This document shows positions 7,822 to 16,561 of a DNA stretch of 64,000 nt, piece after piece. Origin of the DNA: Actinomycetospora cinnamomea (GTDB taxonomy: Bacteria; Actinomycetota; Actinomycetes; Mycobacteriales; Pseudonocardiaceae). The notes under the pieces were generated by a model. The model was given only the letters and a program-made list of their open reading frames with translations, was not told the origin of the DNA and searched no databases. Location of the stretch: NCBI RefSeq assembly GCF_003096675.1, contig NZ_QEKW01000022.1:1-64000 (forward strand), in the 5' to 3' direction. The translations under genes were made by a program, and so were the position numbers. Numbering within the stretch: the stretch's first letter is position 1; every line of letters begins with the position of its first letter.

Positions 7822-8598
7822 ATGGTCAGTGAGGTCGCGCCCGCGGTCGGGGGTCCGCGGGTGCCGCAGCAGGCGCGGGCCCGCGCGACACGTCGCGTCC
7901 TGCTCGCGGCGGCCGGGGAGCACTTCGCGGTCCACGGCTTCCACGGCACGCCGCTGAGCGAGCTCCTGGAGCACGGGCCGGCGACCAAGGGGGCGTTCTA
8001 CTTCCACTTCGCGTCGAAGCAGGCGCTCGCCGAGGCGCTCGTCGCGGCGATGACCCAGTCGTGGGACCAGGTCCTGCCCGCGGTCCGCGGCGCCGCCGGG
8101 GACGCCCTGGAGGCGCTGGTCCTGCTGACCGACGCCGTGATCGTCCGCCTCGACGACCCGATCGTGCGCGGGGCCGGTCGGGTCCTCCGCGACCGGGTGG
8201 TGGCCTCGCCGACCCTGGCGGAGGTCAGCGGGTGGTGGCGTGACCAGGCCGAAGGACTGCTCCTCGAGGCACGGGACGCGGGCCTGCTTCGCACCGAGGC
8301 CGACCCGGCGTGGGTCGCCGGCGAGGTCGTCGCCGGCCTCGCCGGGCGGGCGACGGTGCACGACTCGCCGGGCAGCGGCGAACCCCTGTGGGACCTGATG
8401 AACACGTTCTGGGCGGGGCTGCTCCCGCTGATCGCCGCCCCGGGCTGGGTCGAGCAGTGGGCGGCGCGGCCCTGGCAGCAGCGAGCCCGTCCCGTCGGGG
8501 TGGGACCGCACGACGTCGACCGCCTCGAGATCCACGCCATCGGCGCGCTCCCCGACGCCGACGCGGCCGACCGGGCGGCGCCCGGTCGGCGCCGATGA
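7822..8598 (+). CDS. TetR/ScbR-like transcriptional regulator
   Basis: A 258-residue regulator. The N-terminal helix-turn-helix (about residues 20-66) reads RRVLLAAAGEHFAVHGFHGT followed by TKGAFYFHFASKQAL, which is the form found in gamma-butyrolactone-receptor (ArpA/ScbR) relatives of the TetR family. The remaining 180 residues form the helical ligand and dimerisation domain, plus a disordered C-terminal tail of about 30 residues. In that family the protein represses its own gene and nearby targets until a small signal binds. A palindrome suited to this lies upstream. No butyrolactone synthase gene is in the window, so the ligand is unknown. Confidence 0.85.
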   Translation: MVSEVAPAVGGPRVPQQARARATRRVLLAAAGEHFAVHGFHGTPLSELLEHGPATKGAFYFHFASKQALAEALVAAMTQSWDQVLPAVRGAAGDALEALVLLTDAVIVRLDDPIVRGAGRVLRDRVVASPTLAEVSGWWRDQAEGLLLEARDAGLLRTEADPAWVAGEVVAGLAGRATVHDSPGSGEPLWDLMNTFWAGLLPLIAAPGWVEQWAARPWQQRARPVGVGPHDVDRLEIHAIGALPDADAADRAAPGRRR

Positions 8599-8624
8599 CG
8601 GCGCGGTGTCCGGCGCCGGTGGCC

Positions 8625-9284
8625 TCACCCGTCCGCATCGTGGACCAGCAGGGCGATCTGGGTGCGGTTGTCGAGGTCGAGCTTGGTCAGCACGTGCGAG
8701 ACGTGCGCCTTCACGGTGGCGACGCTCATGTGGGCTGCGGCGGCGATCTCGGCGTTCGACCGTCCACGGGCCACGGCCACCGCGACCTCGTGTTCTCGTT
8801 CGCTGAGGCAGCGCAGCGCCGCGCGTGCGCGCTCGCGATTGCCCGCCTGGGCGGACGCCTGCTCCATCAACCGGCGGGTCACGGTCGGGGAGAGGATCGG
8901 GTCGCCGAAGGCCACTCGCCGCACGGCCTCGACGATCCGGGGCGGCGGCGTGTCCTTGAGCAGGAAGCCGCTGGCCCCGGCCCGCAGGGCGCGGAGCACG
9001 TTCTCGTCGCTGTCGAACGTGGTCAGCACGACCACGTCGGGCGCCTGCGGCCGCTCCCGCAGCCGGCGCGTGGCGGTGATCCCCCCGGTGCGGGGCATGC
9101 GGAGGTCCATGAGCACGACGTGCGGAGCGTGGGTGTCGACGAGCCCCGGCACCTCCTCGCCGTCGCCCGCCTCGCCGACGACGCGGATACCGTCGGCCCC
9201 GTCGAGCATCATGACCAGGGCGCCGCGCACGAGGGCGTCGTCGTCGACGACGAGTACCCGGATCGGCTCGGTCACGTCGGCCAC
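8625..9284 (-). CDS. NarL/FixJ-type response regulator
   Basis: A 219-residue response regulator. The receiver domain (residues about 8-125) has the acidic pair DDD after VLVV, the phospho-acceptor Asp in VVLMDLRMP, Thr in VVLTTFD and Lys in GFLLKD. The C-terminal LuxR-type helix-turn-helix (about residues 155-215) starts LSEREHEVAVAVARGRSN and includes MSVATVKAHVSHVLTKLDL. The start is GTG and overlaps the 3' end of the histidine kinase gene upstream by 13 bases, so the pair is translationally coupled. It should be phosphorylated by that kinase and control transcription; no target site can be assigned. Confidence 0.93.
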   Translation of the reverse strand: MADVTEPIRVLVVDDDALVRGALVMMLDGADGIRVVGEAGDGEEVPGLVDTHAPHVVLMDLRMPRTGGITATRRLRERPQAPDVVVLTTFDSDENVLRALRAGASGFLLKDTPPPRIVEAVRRVAFGDPILSPTVTRRLMEQASAQAGNRERARAALRCLSEREHEVAVAVARGRSNAEIAAAAHMSVATVKAHVSHVLTKLDLDNRTQIALLVHDADG

Positions 9285-10399
9285 GGTAGGTGGGCGGCGA
9301 GACAGAAGTCGCCCTCCCGGGTCTCGCCGTGCTCCAGGCGACCGCCGAGCGAGGCCGCGCGCTCGCGCAGCCCGACGAGCCCGGTACCCCGCTGGTCGGA
9401 TGCCGGGGCCGCGAGCGGGACGGGGTTGCGGACCTCGACCCGGAGGCCGTCGCCGGGCGCGCCGTCGAGCACGACGCGGACCGGGAGGCCGGGAGCGTGC
9501 CGGCGCGCGTTGGTCAGGCCCTCCTGCACCACGCGGTAGGCGGTGCGGGCCAGCGTCTCCGGCGCGTGATCGCGGGTGCGGTCGTCGAGGTGGACGTCGA
9601 CGCCGGCGTCCCGGGACTCGTCGACCAGGAGCGGCAGCTGGGACAGGGTCGGTTGGGGCGGCGCGTCCCCGTCGGTGTCGGCCCGCAGCACGCCGATGAC
9701 CTCCCGCAGCTCCTCCAGCGCCTGGTGCGCGCCGGCCCGGACGATCCCCGCGGCGCGGGCGACCTGCTGGGGCGCCGCGTCGGGCCGGTACTCCAGCGCC
9801 CCGGCGGCCGTGGCGACCAGCGAGAGTCGGTGGGCGAGGACGTCGTGCATCTCACGCGCGATGAGCGCGCGCTCGTGCCCGCGGGCTGCCGCGACCCTCT
9901 CGGCCTGCTCCTCCTCGGCCCGCCGCACCCGTTCCTCCCGGACGGCCGACCGCTGCCGGGCGAGCGCACCCCACGCGACCAGGGCGGCGTGGGCGGCGAC
10001 GACGATCACGACGAGCCACGCGTAGGGCAGGTCGGGCACCGGCCGCAGGAGCCCCTGGGCGGCGTGCGCGACGATCCCGACGGCGCCGATCCCCACGGCC
10101 ATCGGCAGCGGGCGCAGTGCCGCGACGCGCAGCACGGCGAAGGTCGCGCCCGGCGTGCCCGCCGGAGAGATCGTGGCGAGCGCCGCCATCGCGAGGGCGC
10201 CGGGCACCGGCCAGCGCAGCACGACCGGGACGAGCGCGCAGGAGAGCAGGACGACGCCCGCGTCCACCGCGAGCGTTCCGGTCGGCCAGATCGCGTCCGC
10301 CCGTCCGAGCACGGTCAGGGTCGACAGGACGGCGAGCACGACCGTCGTGCCCGTCGCAGCCAGCCACCCCCGGCAGCGCGGGGACTCCGTCCGGTCCAC
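9272..10399 (-). CDS. NarL-family sensor histidine kinase
   Basis: A 375-residue sensor kinase of the HisKA_3 class. The N-terminal half has about five to six membrane helices with short loops, as in DesK/LiaS-like intramembrane sensors. The dimerisation box has His in REMHDVLAHRLS (about residue 195), and the ATPase domain has VVQEGLTNARRHAPG (N box) and GTGLVGLRERAASLGG (G box). The GTG start at 10399 places the first helix close to the N-terminus; the much longer upstream frame is not coding. The signal is unknown, but intramembrane kinases of this type often sense the cell envelope. It forms an operon with the response regulator. Confidence 0.9.
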   Translation of the reverse strand: MDRTESPRCRGWLAATGTTVVLAVLSTLTVLGRADAIWPTGTLAVDAGVVLLSCALVPVVLRWPVPGALAMAALATISPAGTPGATFAVLRVAALRPLPMAVGIGAVGIVAHAAQGLLRPVPDLPYAWLVVIVVAAHAALVAWGALARQRSAVREERVRRAEEEQAERVAAARGHERALIAREMHDVLAHRLSLVATAAGALEYRPDAAPQQVARAAGIVRAGAHQALEELREVIGVLRADTDGDAPPQPTLSQLPLLVDESRDAGVDVHLDDRTRDHAPETLARTAYRVVQEGLTNARRHAPGLPVRVVLDGAPGDGLRVEVRNPVPLAAPASDQRGTGLVGLRERAASLGGRLEHGETREGDFCLAAHLPWPT

Positions 10400-10531
10400 G
10401 CCCGGCAGGGTAGGAGGACGGACCGGGGCGGCACATCCGACGAAAGTCGACGCCACCCTCGCCCTCCGAGCACACCGCTCCCGCCCCGGGACCGAGGCGC
10501 GGGCGGACGCCGACGCCCCACCCTCGGGTCC

Positions 10532-11452
10532 GTGTTCCCCCGGCCCCCGGGCGCCGCGATCCGCACGGTGCTCCTCGACCTCGCCGGGCCGCTGGCCGTG
10601 TTCTACGGGCTGCGGTCGGCGGGCGTCGACGACCTCACCGCGCTGGCCGCAGGGAGCGTGCCCCCGCTGCTGCACATCGTTCTCACCGCCGTACGCGAGC
10701 GCCGCCTCGCGCCGATGCCGGTCCTCGCCCTCGTCGCGGTGCTCGCCGGGCTCGTCTCCGCGCTCGCCGCCGGCGACGTACGGGACCTCCTCGCCCGGGA
10801 TGCAGTGATCACTGCGCCCTTCGGGCTGTGGATGCTGAGCACCCTGTGGGGACCGAGGCCGTTCTGCTTCACCGCCACGAGAGCGCTCCTGCCCCGCCGC
10901 GCTGTCCTCATGGACCGGTTGTGGTCGGCCGAGCCGGGGTTCCGTCGCGTGTGGCGGATCGACACCGCGATCTGGGGCACGGTCGGCCTCGCGGACAGCG
11001 CCCTGCGCGTCCTCATGGCCTACACCCTGCCCGTGGCGGCGGTGCCGGCGCTGGGCGCTGCCCTCTCCGTCATCACGCTGCTCGGTCTCCAGGCGCCGAC
11101 CCACCTGCTGCTCCGGTCGTCCGGGCACTGGCGCGCGCTCTTCGCCCGGTCGCGCCCTCCCGAAATCGCGCCGGACCGCTCGCTCGAGCGCGTCGGCCGA
11201 CCACTGAACCCCTGCCGAGGAGGAAACCCGTGTCGTTCCGCACCTGGCTCTACCCCGGCGGCCGCCCGCGCCGTCTCGCACGCCTCGCCGACCGTCTCAC
11301 CGCGGCCCTGTCCGCCCGCGGGTTCGGGCCCGACCGCCTCGTGTCGCTGGAGGTCACCGGTCGGCGCTCCGGCCGGAGGCTGTCCGTGCCGCTCGTCGTC
11401 GCCCACGTCCGGGGAGAGCGCTACCTCGTGTCGATGCTGGGCCAGGACGTGA
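10532..11452 (+). CDS. VC0807-like membrane protein, uncertain 3' end
   Basis: The first 210 codons or so encode a VC0807-family integral membrane protein: about six helices, an opening LLDLAGPLAVFYGLRSAGVD, and the conserved LLARDAVITAPFGLWML segment. The function is unknown. After about codon 225 the frame turns into Pro/Ser/Arg-rich sequence and runs on to 11452, through the ribosome site and 223 bases into the next gene. A TGA at 11205-11207 lies in a neighbouring frame just where the protein would be expected to end, so a one-base shift near 11150-11200 is likely. The start is GTG 10532 without a clear ribosome site; GTG 10568 is an alternative. Confidence 0.5.
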   Translation: MFPRPPGAAIRTVLLDLAGPLAVFYGLRSAGVDDLTALAAGSVPPLLHIVLTAVRERRLAPMPVLALVAVLAGLVSALAAGDVRDLLARDAVITAPFGLWMLSTLWGPRPFCFTATRALLPRRAVLMDRLWSAEPGFRRVWRIDTAIWGTVGLADSALRVLMAYTLPVAAVPALGAALSVITLLGLQAPTHLLLRSSGHWRALFARSRPPEIAPDRSLERVGRPLNPCRGGNPCRSAPGSTPAAARAVSHASPTVSPRPCPPAGSGPTASCRWRSPVGAPAGGCPCRSSSPTSGESATSCRCWART

Positions 11453-11814
11453 ACTGGGTCCGCAACGTCCGCGCCGCCGGCGGGAACGCCGCCCTGCGGC
11501 ACGGCGTGCGGGAGTGGGTGCGCCTCGAGGAGGTCCCGCCATCGCGGCGCGCCATCGTTCTCCGGGCCTACCTCGAGCGCGCCCCGAACGCGCGGGTCCA
11601 CGTCCCCGTACCGGTCGACGCGCCGCTCAGCGACTTCGAGGACGTGACGGACCGCTATCCCGTCTTCCGGGTGGCCCCGCGCCGCGGCACCACCACCTCC
11701 GACACCTCCGACACCTCCGACACCTCCGACACCTCCGACACCTCCGACACCTCCGCGGGTCGAGGTGAGCCCGCCGCGCCGCCGAGCCCCGCGGAGGATC
11801 GTCTGTCACCCTGA
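11230..11814 (+). CDS. deazaflavin (F420)-dependent nitroreductase-fold protein
   Basis: A 194-residue protein of the Ddn-like split-barrel family that binds deazaflavin F420 or related flavins. Typical segments are LEVTGRRSGRRLSVPLVVA, GERYLVSMLGQDVNWVRNVRAAGG and a C-terminal FRVAPR. Members reduce or bind quinones, nitro-compounds or polyunsaturated substrates; the actual substrate is unknown. GTG 11230 follows GAGGAGGAAA. The C-terminal tail carries six identical 9-base repeats encoding (Asp-Thr-Ser) units, an unusual low-complexity extension past the domain. The tail overlaps the long N-terminal reading of MrpA by 50 bases. A relative occurs at 52125-52613. Confidence 0.85.
   Translation: MSFRTWLYPGGRPRRLARLADRLTAALSARGFGPDRLVSLEVTGRRSGRRLSVPLVVAHVRGERYLVSMLGQDVNWVRNVRAAGGNAALRHGVREWVRLEEVPPSRRAIVLRAYLERAPNARVHVPVPVDAPLSDFEDVTDRYPVFRVAPRRGTTTSDTSDTSDTSDTSDTSDTSAGRGEPAAPPSPAEDRLSP
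11701..11754 (+). repeat. six tandem GACACCTCC units
   Basis: Six perfect copies of a 9-base unit, preceded by a degenerate copy (ACCACCTCC, 11692-11700), inside the C-terminal tail of the Ddn-like gene. The repeat keeps the frame and encodes Asp-Thr-Ser units, so copy number can change by slippage without a frameshift. Confidence 0.95.
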
Positions 11815-14302
11815 CGGTGCGTCGGTGGTGGCGAGACCAGCGAGCACCGGCGTCGTGGTCGGCCGGCCGACCCTGGCCGGCGGGTGCCGCTCCACACGGC
11901 GGGCGGCGACCGCATCTCGAGATCCCGCGCCCTCCCGCGTCCGCCGTGCCCACACCGGCGGCCCGGACCCGGAGCCACGAGGCGAGCACCAGCGAGCGGA
12001 GGAGTTGGGGGAGCTGTCCGGACGTCTCGACCGCACGACCGGGGGCGCTCCCGCTCCGCCGTCGTCGCGGCGACGGCCCGACGTGCAGGGGTGGGCCTCG
12101 TGCGCCACCGCGGCGGTGGGCTTCGTCGTGTGCCTGGTCGCCTGGCAGCGGGGTGGCGGCACGGTGTCGCTGCCGTGGGTGCCGTCCCTCGACCTGCGCC
12201 TGTCGTTCGCGTTCGACGGGCTCGCCGCGCTCTACTCCCTCCTCGCCACCGGTGTCGGCGTCCTCGTGTTCGCCTACGGGACCCGCTACCTGCGCCAGCA
12301 CCTGGTCGAGGACGACCGTCCGCTCGCGGAACGCCGGCGCTTCTGGCCCTGGATGGCCCTGTTCGCGGCCGCGATGGTGGGCCTGGCGACGGCGACGGAC
12401 CTCGTCCTCGTGTTCGTCTTCTTCGACCTGACCGCGGTGTGCTCGTACTTCCTCATCGGCTTCGACCGCGAACGCCGGGCGGCCCGGACCGCCGCGCTGA
12501 CCGCGCTGCTGGTGACGATCGTGCCCGCGGTCGCGCTGCTCGCGGGCGCGGTGCTGCTGTACTCGACCTACGGCACCTTCTCGATCCCCGAGCTCGTCGC
12601 GACGGTGGAGCCGGGGACCACGACGACGGTCGCGGGCCTGCTGATCGCCGTGGCGGCACTCGCCAAGAGTGCCCAGGTCCCGCTGCACTTCTGGTTGCCG
12701 CGGGCCATGGAGGCCCCGACCCCGGTGTCGGCGTACCTGCACTCGGCGGCGATGGTCGCCGCCGGCGTGCTCGTCCTGGGCCGGGTCCACCCGCTGCTGG
12801 CCCGCAGCGAGGTCGTGCTGACCGTCCTGCTCGTCGTCGGGCTGACGTCCGTCGCGGTGGGCGGCGTGCTCGCCCTCGGCCGCGACGAGCTCAAGCAGGT
12901 GCTGGCCTACTCGACCATCTCCCAGTACGGGTACGTGGTCACCCTCTACGGCATGGTCGGGGCGGCCGCCGCCGGCGCCGCCGCGTTCTACGTGGTCGTG
13001 CACGCGGTGGCCAAGAGCGCCCTGTTCCTGTCCGCCGGGGCGGTGACGACGGCGACGGGGGAGGACCGCCTGTCCCGGCTGGGCGGGCTCGGCCGGCGCA
13101 TGCCCGTGCTGGCCGCGGCCACGGGCGTGGCGGCCGCGACCCTCGCCGCGCTCCCGCTCACCGGAGGGTTCTTCTCCGACGAGCTCTTCTTCGCGGCCGC
13201 GAAGGAACACGGTCCGGTCCTGACGGTGGCGTCCGTGCTGGCCGCGGCCCTGACCTTCGCCTACATCGGCCGCTACTGGATCCGTCTGTTCCTGGGGCCG
13301 CTCGCCACCGCCCCTGCCGCGCTGTCCCCCGTCCTGCTCGTGCCGGTGGTGGTCCTGGCGCTGGTGGCGGTCGCGGCCGGGGTGGTGCCGTCGCCGATCA
13401 CGACCCTGGCCGAGGGCGCCGGCGCCGTCTCCCACGCCGCACCGGTGACGCTCTCACCCGCCTACCACCTCGATCTCCGGGCGACCAACGTCATGGCCCT
13501 GGCGGCGTGGGCCCTCGGCGGGCTGCTGCTCGCGGCCGCGGGGCTCCGCGACCGGGCGTCCCGCCTCGTCGCCACGGCCGGTGACCGGCTCGGTCCGCGG
13601 CGCGCCTACACCGCCTCCGTGATCGGACTGCGCCGTGTGTCCGAGCGGCTGCACGACTGGGAGACCCGGGACCTGCGCAGCAGCATCGCCGCCGTGCTCG
13701 TCCCGGCGGGGGCGCTCGCCGCCGCCGCGTTCGCCGCCACCCCGGTGGCGCGGGCGTTCACGGTGGGGCCGATCGCGGGGGCGGACTGGCTCGTGCTGCC
13801 GCTGCTGGTGCTCGTCGGGGTCGCCACGCTCGTCGCGGCGCGCACGCGGGAACGGCTCGGCATCGTGCTCGCCCTGGCCGCGGTCGGCTTCGGGCTCGCC
13901 GCGGTCTACGCCCTGCGGGCGGCACCGGACGTCGCCCTCGTGGCGGTGCTGGTCGAGACCATGCTCACCCTGGTCTTCCTGGCCGCGCTCGGGCGCCTGC
14001 CGGGCACCGAGCCGCGACGGGAACACGGACGACGGCGGGGGCAGCGCTGGCGCGATCCGCTGATCGCCACGGTCTCCGGGCTCGGCGCGTTCGTGGTGAT
14101 CTGGGGCTACCTGTCCGAGCCCCGGGAGGCCCCCTCGGTGGCCGCCGAGCAGATCCGGCTGGCGCCCGCAGCCCACGGCCAGGACGTCGTCACGGTGATC
14201 GTCGCCGACTTCCGCGGGCTCGACACCCTCGGCGAGATCACCGTCCTGCTCATCGCGGCGATCGGCGTCGCCACGCTGCTCGGGCGGGGGAGGCTCTGGT
14301 GA
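11765..14302 (+). CDS. mrpA: Mrp Na+/H+ antiporter subunit A
   Basis: The large proton-translocating subunit of the multisubunit Mrp (Mnh/Sha) antiporter, related to NuoL. Coding similarity begins near residue 107 (VQGWASCATAAVG) and includes the NuoL-like core with Lys in LAKSAQVPLHFWLPRAME, the LHSAAMVAAGVLVLGR helix and LAYSTISQYGY, followed by the C-terminal MrpA extension and the DUF4040/MbhE-like helices up to the end. The listed GTG gives 845 residues, but its first 100 are polar and low-complexity; GTG 12083 may be the true start. Even so, the first one or two helices of a standard MrpA appear to be missing. The stop overlaps mrpB. Confidence 0.85.
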   Translation: MSPPRRRAPRRIVCHPDGASVVARPASTGVVVGRPTLAGGCRSTRRAATASRDPAPSRVRRAHTGGPDPEPRGEHQRAEELGELSGRLDRTTGGAPAPPSSRRRPDVQGWASCATAAVGFVVCLVAWQRGGGTVSLPWVPSLDLRLSFAFDGLAALYSLLATGVGVLVFAYGTRYLRQHLVEDDRPLAERRRFWPWMALFAAAMVGLATATDLVLVFVFFDLTAVCSYFLIGFDRERRAARTAALTALLVTIVPAVALLAGAVLLYSTYGTFSIPELVATVEPGTTTTVAGLLIAVAALAKSAQVPLHFWLPRAMEAPTPVSAYLHSAAMVAAGVLVLGRVHPLLARSEVVLTVLLVVGLTSVAVGGVLALGRDELKQVLAYSTISQYGYVVTLYGMVGAAAAGAAAFYVVVHAVAKSALFLSAGAVTTATGEDRLSRLGGLGRRMPVLAAATGVAAATLAALPLTGGFFSDELFFAAAKEHGPVLTVASVLAAALTFAYIGRYWIRLFLGPLATAPAALSPVLLVPVVVLALVAVAAGVVPSPITTLAEGAGAVSHAAPVTLSPAYHLDLRATNVMALAAWALGGLLLAAAGLRDRASRLVATAGDRLGPRRAYTASVIGLRRVSERLHDWETRDLRSSIAAVLVPAGALAAAAFAATPVARAFTVGPIAGADWLVLPLLVLVGVATLVAARTRERLGIVLALAAVGFGLAAVYALRAAPDVALVAVLVETMLTLVFLAALGRLPGTEPRREHGRRRGQRWRDPLIATVSGLGAFVVIWGYLSEPREAPSVAAEQIRLAPAAHGQDVVTVIVADFRGLDTLGEITVLLIAAIGVATLLGRGRLW

Positions 14303-14763
14303 CCGGCCCCGACGCGCCCCCCGGGCCGACGGTGATCGTGCGGGTCGTGGCACGCCTGCTGCTGGCGCCGAGCGTGGTCGTCGCCGTCGCCCTCATCGTC
14401 AAGGGCTACACGGCGGTCGGTGACGGCTTCGCCGCCGGGATGGTGGTGGGTCTCGCCGTCGCCCTCAACGCCGTGGCGCTGGGCGCCCGCCGCGCGGAGG
14501 CCGCCCTGCCCGTGCTCCGTCACGCGCCCTACGCGGCGGTCGGCGGAGCACTCCTGGCCCTGGCCAGCGGGTTCTTCCCCGTCGCTCTCGGCGAGCCCGT
14601 GTTCAGCCACCGCCCCGGGCCCGACGAGAAGGTCGTGAGCGTGGGCAAGGCCGAGCTGATGACCGCCGTGAGCTTCGACGTCGGCATCTTCCTGCTCGTC
14701 GTCGGCGTCGTCACCGTGCTCGTCCACCAGCTCGCCGAGCCCGACCAGGAGCCGCAGGCATGA
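14299..14763 (+). CDS. mrpB: Mrp antiporter subunit B
   Basis: A 154-residue subunit with four membrane helices. The family block IVKGYTAVGDGFAAGMVVGL (about residues 34-53) and the late helix FDVGIFLLVVGVV are clear. MrpB is a required structural part of the hetero-oligomeric Na+(Li+)/H+ antiporter and lies beside subunit A in the complex. The start is GTG, with the mrpA stop inside it (GTGA), so translation is coupled. The gene in turn overlaps mrpC by four bases. Confidence 0.93.
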   Translation: MTGPDAPPGPTVIVRVVARLLLAPSVVVAVALIVKGYTAVGDGFAAGMVVGLAVALNAVALGARRAEAALPVLRHAPYAAVGGALLALASGFFPVALGEPVFSHRPGPDEKVVSVGKAELMTAVSFDVGIFLLVVGVVTVLVHQLAEPDQEPQA

Positions 14764-15143
14764 CGCTCGCCATCGCCGCGGCCGCGGCCGTGCTCTTCGG
14801 TGCCGGCGCCTACCTCCTGCTCCAGCGCAGCCTCGTCCGGGTCGTCACCGGGATCGCCCTCATTTCGCAGTGCGCCATCGTCACGATCATCGGGTCGAGC
14901 CTGTCGCAGGGACGTGCCCCCATCGACCCGCAGGAGGGCGGGCCGTTGAGCGACCCGCTCCCGCAGGCGCTGGCCCTCACCGCGCTCGTCATCGGCATGG
15001 CCACGCTCGCCCTGCTGCTCGCCCTGGTCCACCGGGTCGTCGTCACGCACGGCACGGCCGAGCGGGACGAGCTGCGCGACGTGGACCGGCCCGGTGCGGG
15101 CGGGGACGAGGCCGTCCGCCACGAGGGGGACGAGACCGAATGA
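14760..15143 (+). CDS. mrpC: Mrp antiporter subunit C
   Basis: A 127-residue NuoK-like subunit with three helices: residues about 2-20, 24-47 and 70-92. NuoK-like features are the short first loop (LQRSLVRVVTGIALISQ) and the DPLPQALALTALVIGMA helix with its Asp-Pro start. The last 30 residues are a charged cytoplasmic tail (ERDELRDVDR onward) longer than in most homologues. It pairs with subunits A and D in proton conduction. ATG 14760 overlaps the mrpB stop and its own stop overlaps mrpD, both as ATGA. Confidence 0.93.
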   Translation: MTLAIAAAAAVLFGAGAYLLLQRSLVRVVTGIALISQCAIVTIIGSSLSQGRAPIDPQEGGPLSDPLPQALALTALVIGMATLALLLALVHRVVVTHGTAERDELRDVDRPGAGGDEAVRHEGDETE

Positions 15144-16561
15144 CCGCCCTCGCGCTCTCGCTCCTCGTGCCGTGGGCGGTCGGGCTGCTGCTCGTGGTCC
15201 TCGACGGACGCCGCCGCACGGTGGGGTGGCTCGGCGTGGTGACGCTCGGGGCCACCGTGGCGGTGCTCGGCGTCCTGGCCGCCGACGTCCTGCGCGGCGG
15301 CACGGTCGCGTTCGTGACGGGCGGGTGGCCGGTCGGCGTGGGCATCCTCCTGCGCGCCGACGCGCTCGGGGTCACCTTCGCCCTGTCGTCCTGCTTCGTG
15401 CTGCTCGCGGCGGCCTGCGCGGAGACGCTCCTCGGCGTCGGGCAACGCACCCTGCCGGGGCTGCTGGTCCTCCTCGCCGCCGGGCTCAACGGCCTGTTCC
15501 TCACCGGCGACGTCTTCAACTTCTACGTCTTCTTCGAGATGTCCATGATCGCGGCCTACGTGCTCACCGGCTACGGCGGCGGGCGGGCCCAGCTGCGCGC
15601 CGCGGTCATCTTCGCCTCGGTCAACCTGCTCGGGTCGTTCATCTTCCTCGTGGCGGTGGCCGGGACCTACCGGGTCACCGGCACCCTCGCGATGACCGAC
15701 GTGGCCGAGCGGATCCGGGAGGTGCCACCCAACGCCGCCGTCGCGGTCGCCGTCGGGTTCTTCGTCGCGTTCAGCGTCAAGCTCGGGCTGTTCCCCTTCC
15801 ACTACTGGCTGCCCACCGTCTACGCCGACACGCGACCGGCCGTCGCCGCCGTCCTCAGCGGCGCCGTCGCCAACATCGGCGCCTACGGACTGCTGCGGTT
15901 CGGCCCCGGCGTCTTCGCCGAGCAGCTCCGCCTCTCCGCGACCGTCCTCATCGCCCTGGGGGCCGCCTCGATCATCTACGGCGGGGTGCTGGCCGTGGCG
16001 CGCCACCGACCCGCGGAGATGCTGGCCTACTCGGCGATCGGGCAGGTCGGGTACGTGCTCGTCGCGGTCGGGGTGGGCGGCCCCGTCGGGTTCGCGGCGG
16101 CGGTGCTCTACAGCGTGGTCAACGCGCTGAACAAGGCGCTGCTGTTCCTCACCAGCGCGGTCCGGGGGCCCCTGGTCGCCGGCGCGTTCGTCGTGGGTGC
16201 GCTGAGCGTGGCCGGGGTGCCGCCGGCGGTGGGGTTCGTCGGGAAGCTGGCGGTCTTCCGCACCGCCGTCGACGCCCGGAGCCCGACCCTCGTCGTCCTG
16301 CTCGTCGTGGGCAGCGCGCTGTCGCTGCTCTACCTGTTCCTGATCTACCAGCGGGAGTTCTGGGCCGAGGAGGACCGCGAGGCGGTGACCGACGCCGAGG
16401 TCCGGGACGCCGCGCCGGCGCGGGGGGTGTCGAGGCGCGTGCCGGTCGTCGTCCTCGCCGTGCTCCTCCTCGCCGGGGGCGTCTGGCCCGAACCGCTCGC
16501 GGCGGTGTCGGGCGCCGCCGCCGACGTGCTCACCGGGACCGCGAACGGAGCTGGACCATGA
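15140..16561 (+). CDS. mrpD: Mrp antiporter subunit D
   Basis: A 473-residue NuoN/NuoM-like proton-translocating subunit with about 14 helices. Diagnostic segments are FNFYVFFEMSMIAAYVLTGY with the conserved Glu in helix 5 (about residue 137), VKLGLFPFHYWLP with the key Lys, LAYSAIGQVGY, and ALNKALLFL with the second Lys. The protein should form the second proton channel of the Mrp complex beside subunit A. The ATG at 15140 overlaps the mrpC stop (ATGA). A loop of about 20 charged residues precedes the last helix. Overlap with mrpE is again four bases. Confidence 0.93.
   Translation: MTALALSLLVPWAVGLLLVVLDGRRRTVGWLGVVTLGATVAVLGVLAADVLRGGTVAFVTGGWPVGVGILLRADALGVTFALSSCFVLLAAACAETLLGVGQRTLPGLLVLLAAGLNGLFLTGDVFNFYVFFEMSMIAAYVLTGYGGGRAQLRAAVIFASVNLLGSFIFLVAVAGTYRVTGTLAMTDVAERIREVPPNAAVAVAVGFFVAFSVKLGLFPFHYWLPTVYADTRPAVAAVLSGAVANIGAYGLLRFGPGVFAEQLRLSATVLIALGAASIIYGGVLAVARHRPAEMLAYSAIGQVGYVLVAVGVGGPVGFAAAVLYSVVNALNKALLFLTSAVRGPLVAGAFVVGALSVAGVPPAVGFVGKLAVFRTAVDARSPTLVVLLVVGSALSLLYLFLIYQREFWAEEDREAVTDAEVRDAAPARGVSRRVPVVVLAVLLLAGGVWPEPLAAVSGAAADVLTGTANGAGP

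Noticed and set aside
9272-11281. The 669-codon reading of the histidine kinase
   Set aside because: Only the part after GTG 10399 has kinase features; the upstream part is charged, low-complexity and antisense to the VC0807-like gene.
11701-11754. Possible CRISPR-like array
   Set aside because: The units are contiguous 9-base repeats with no spacers and are in frame with a protein tail.
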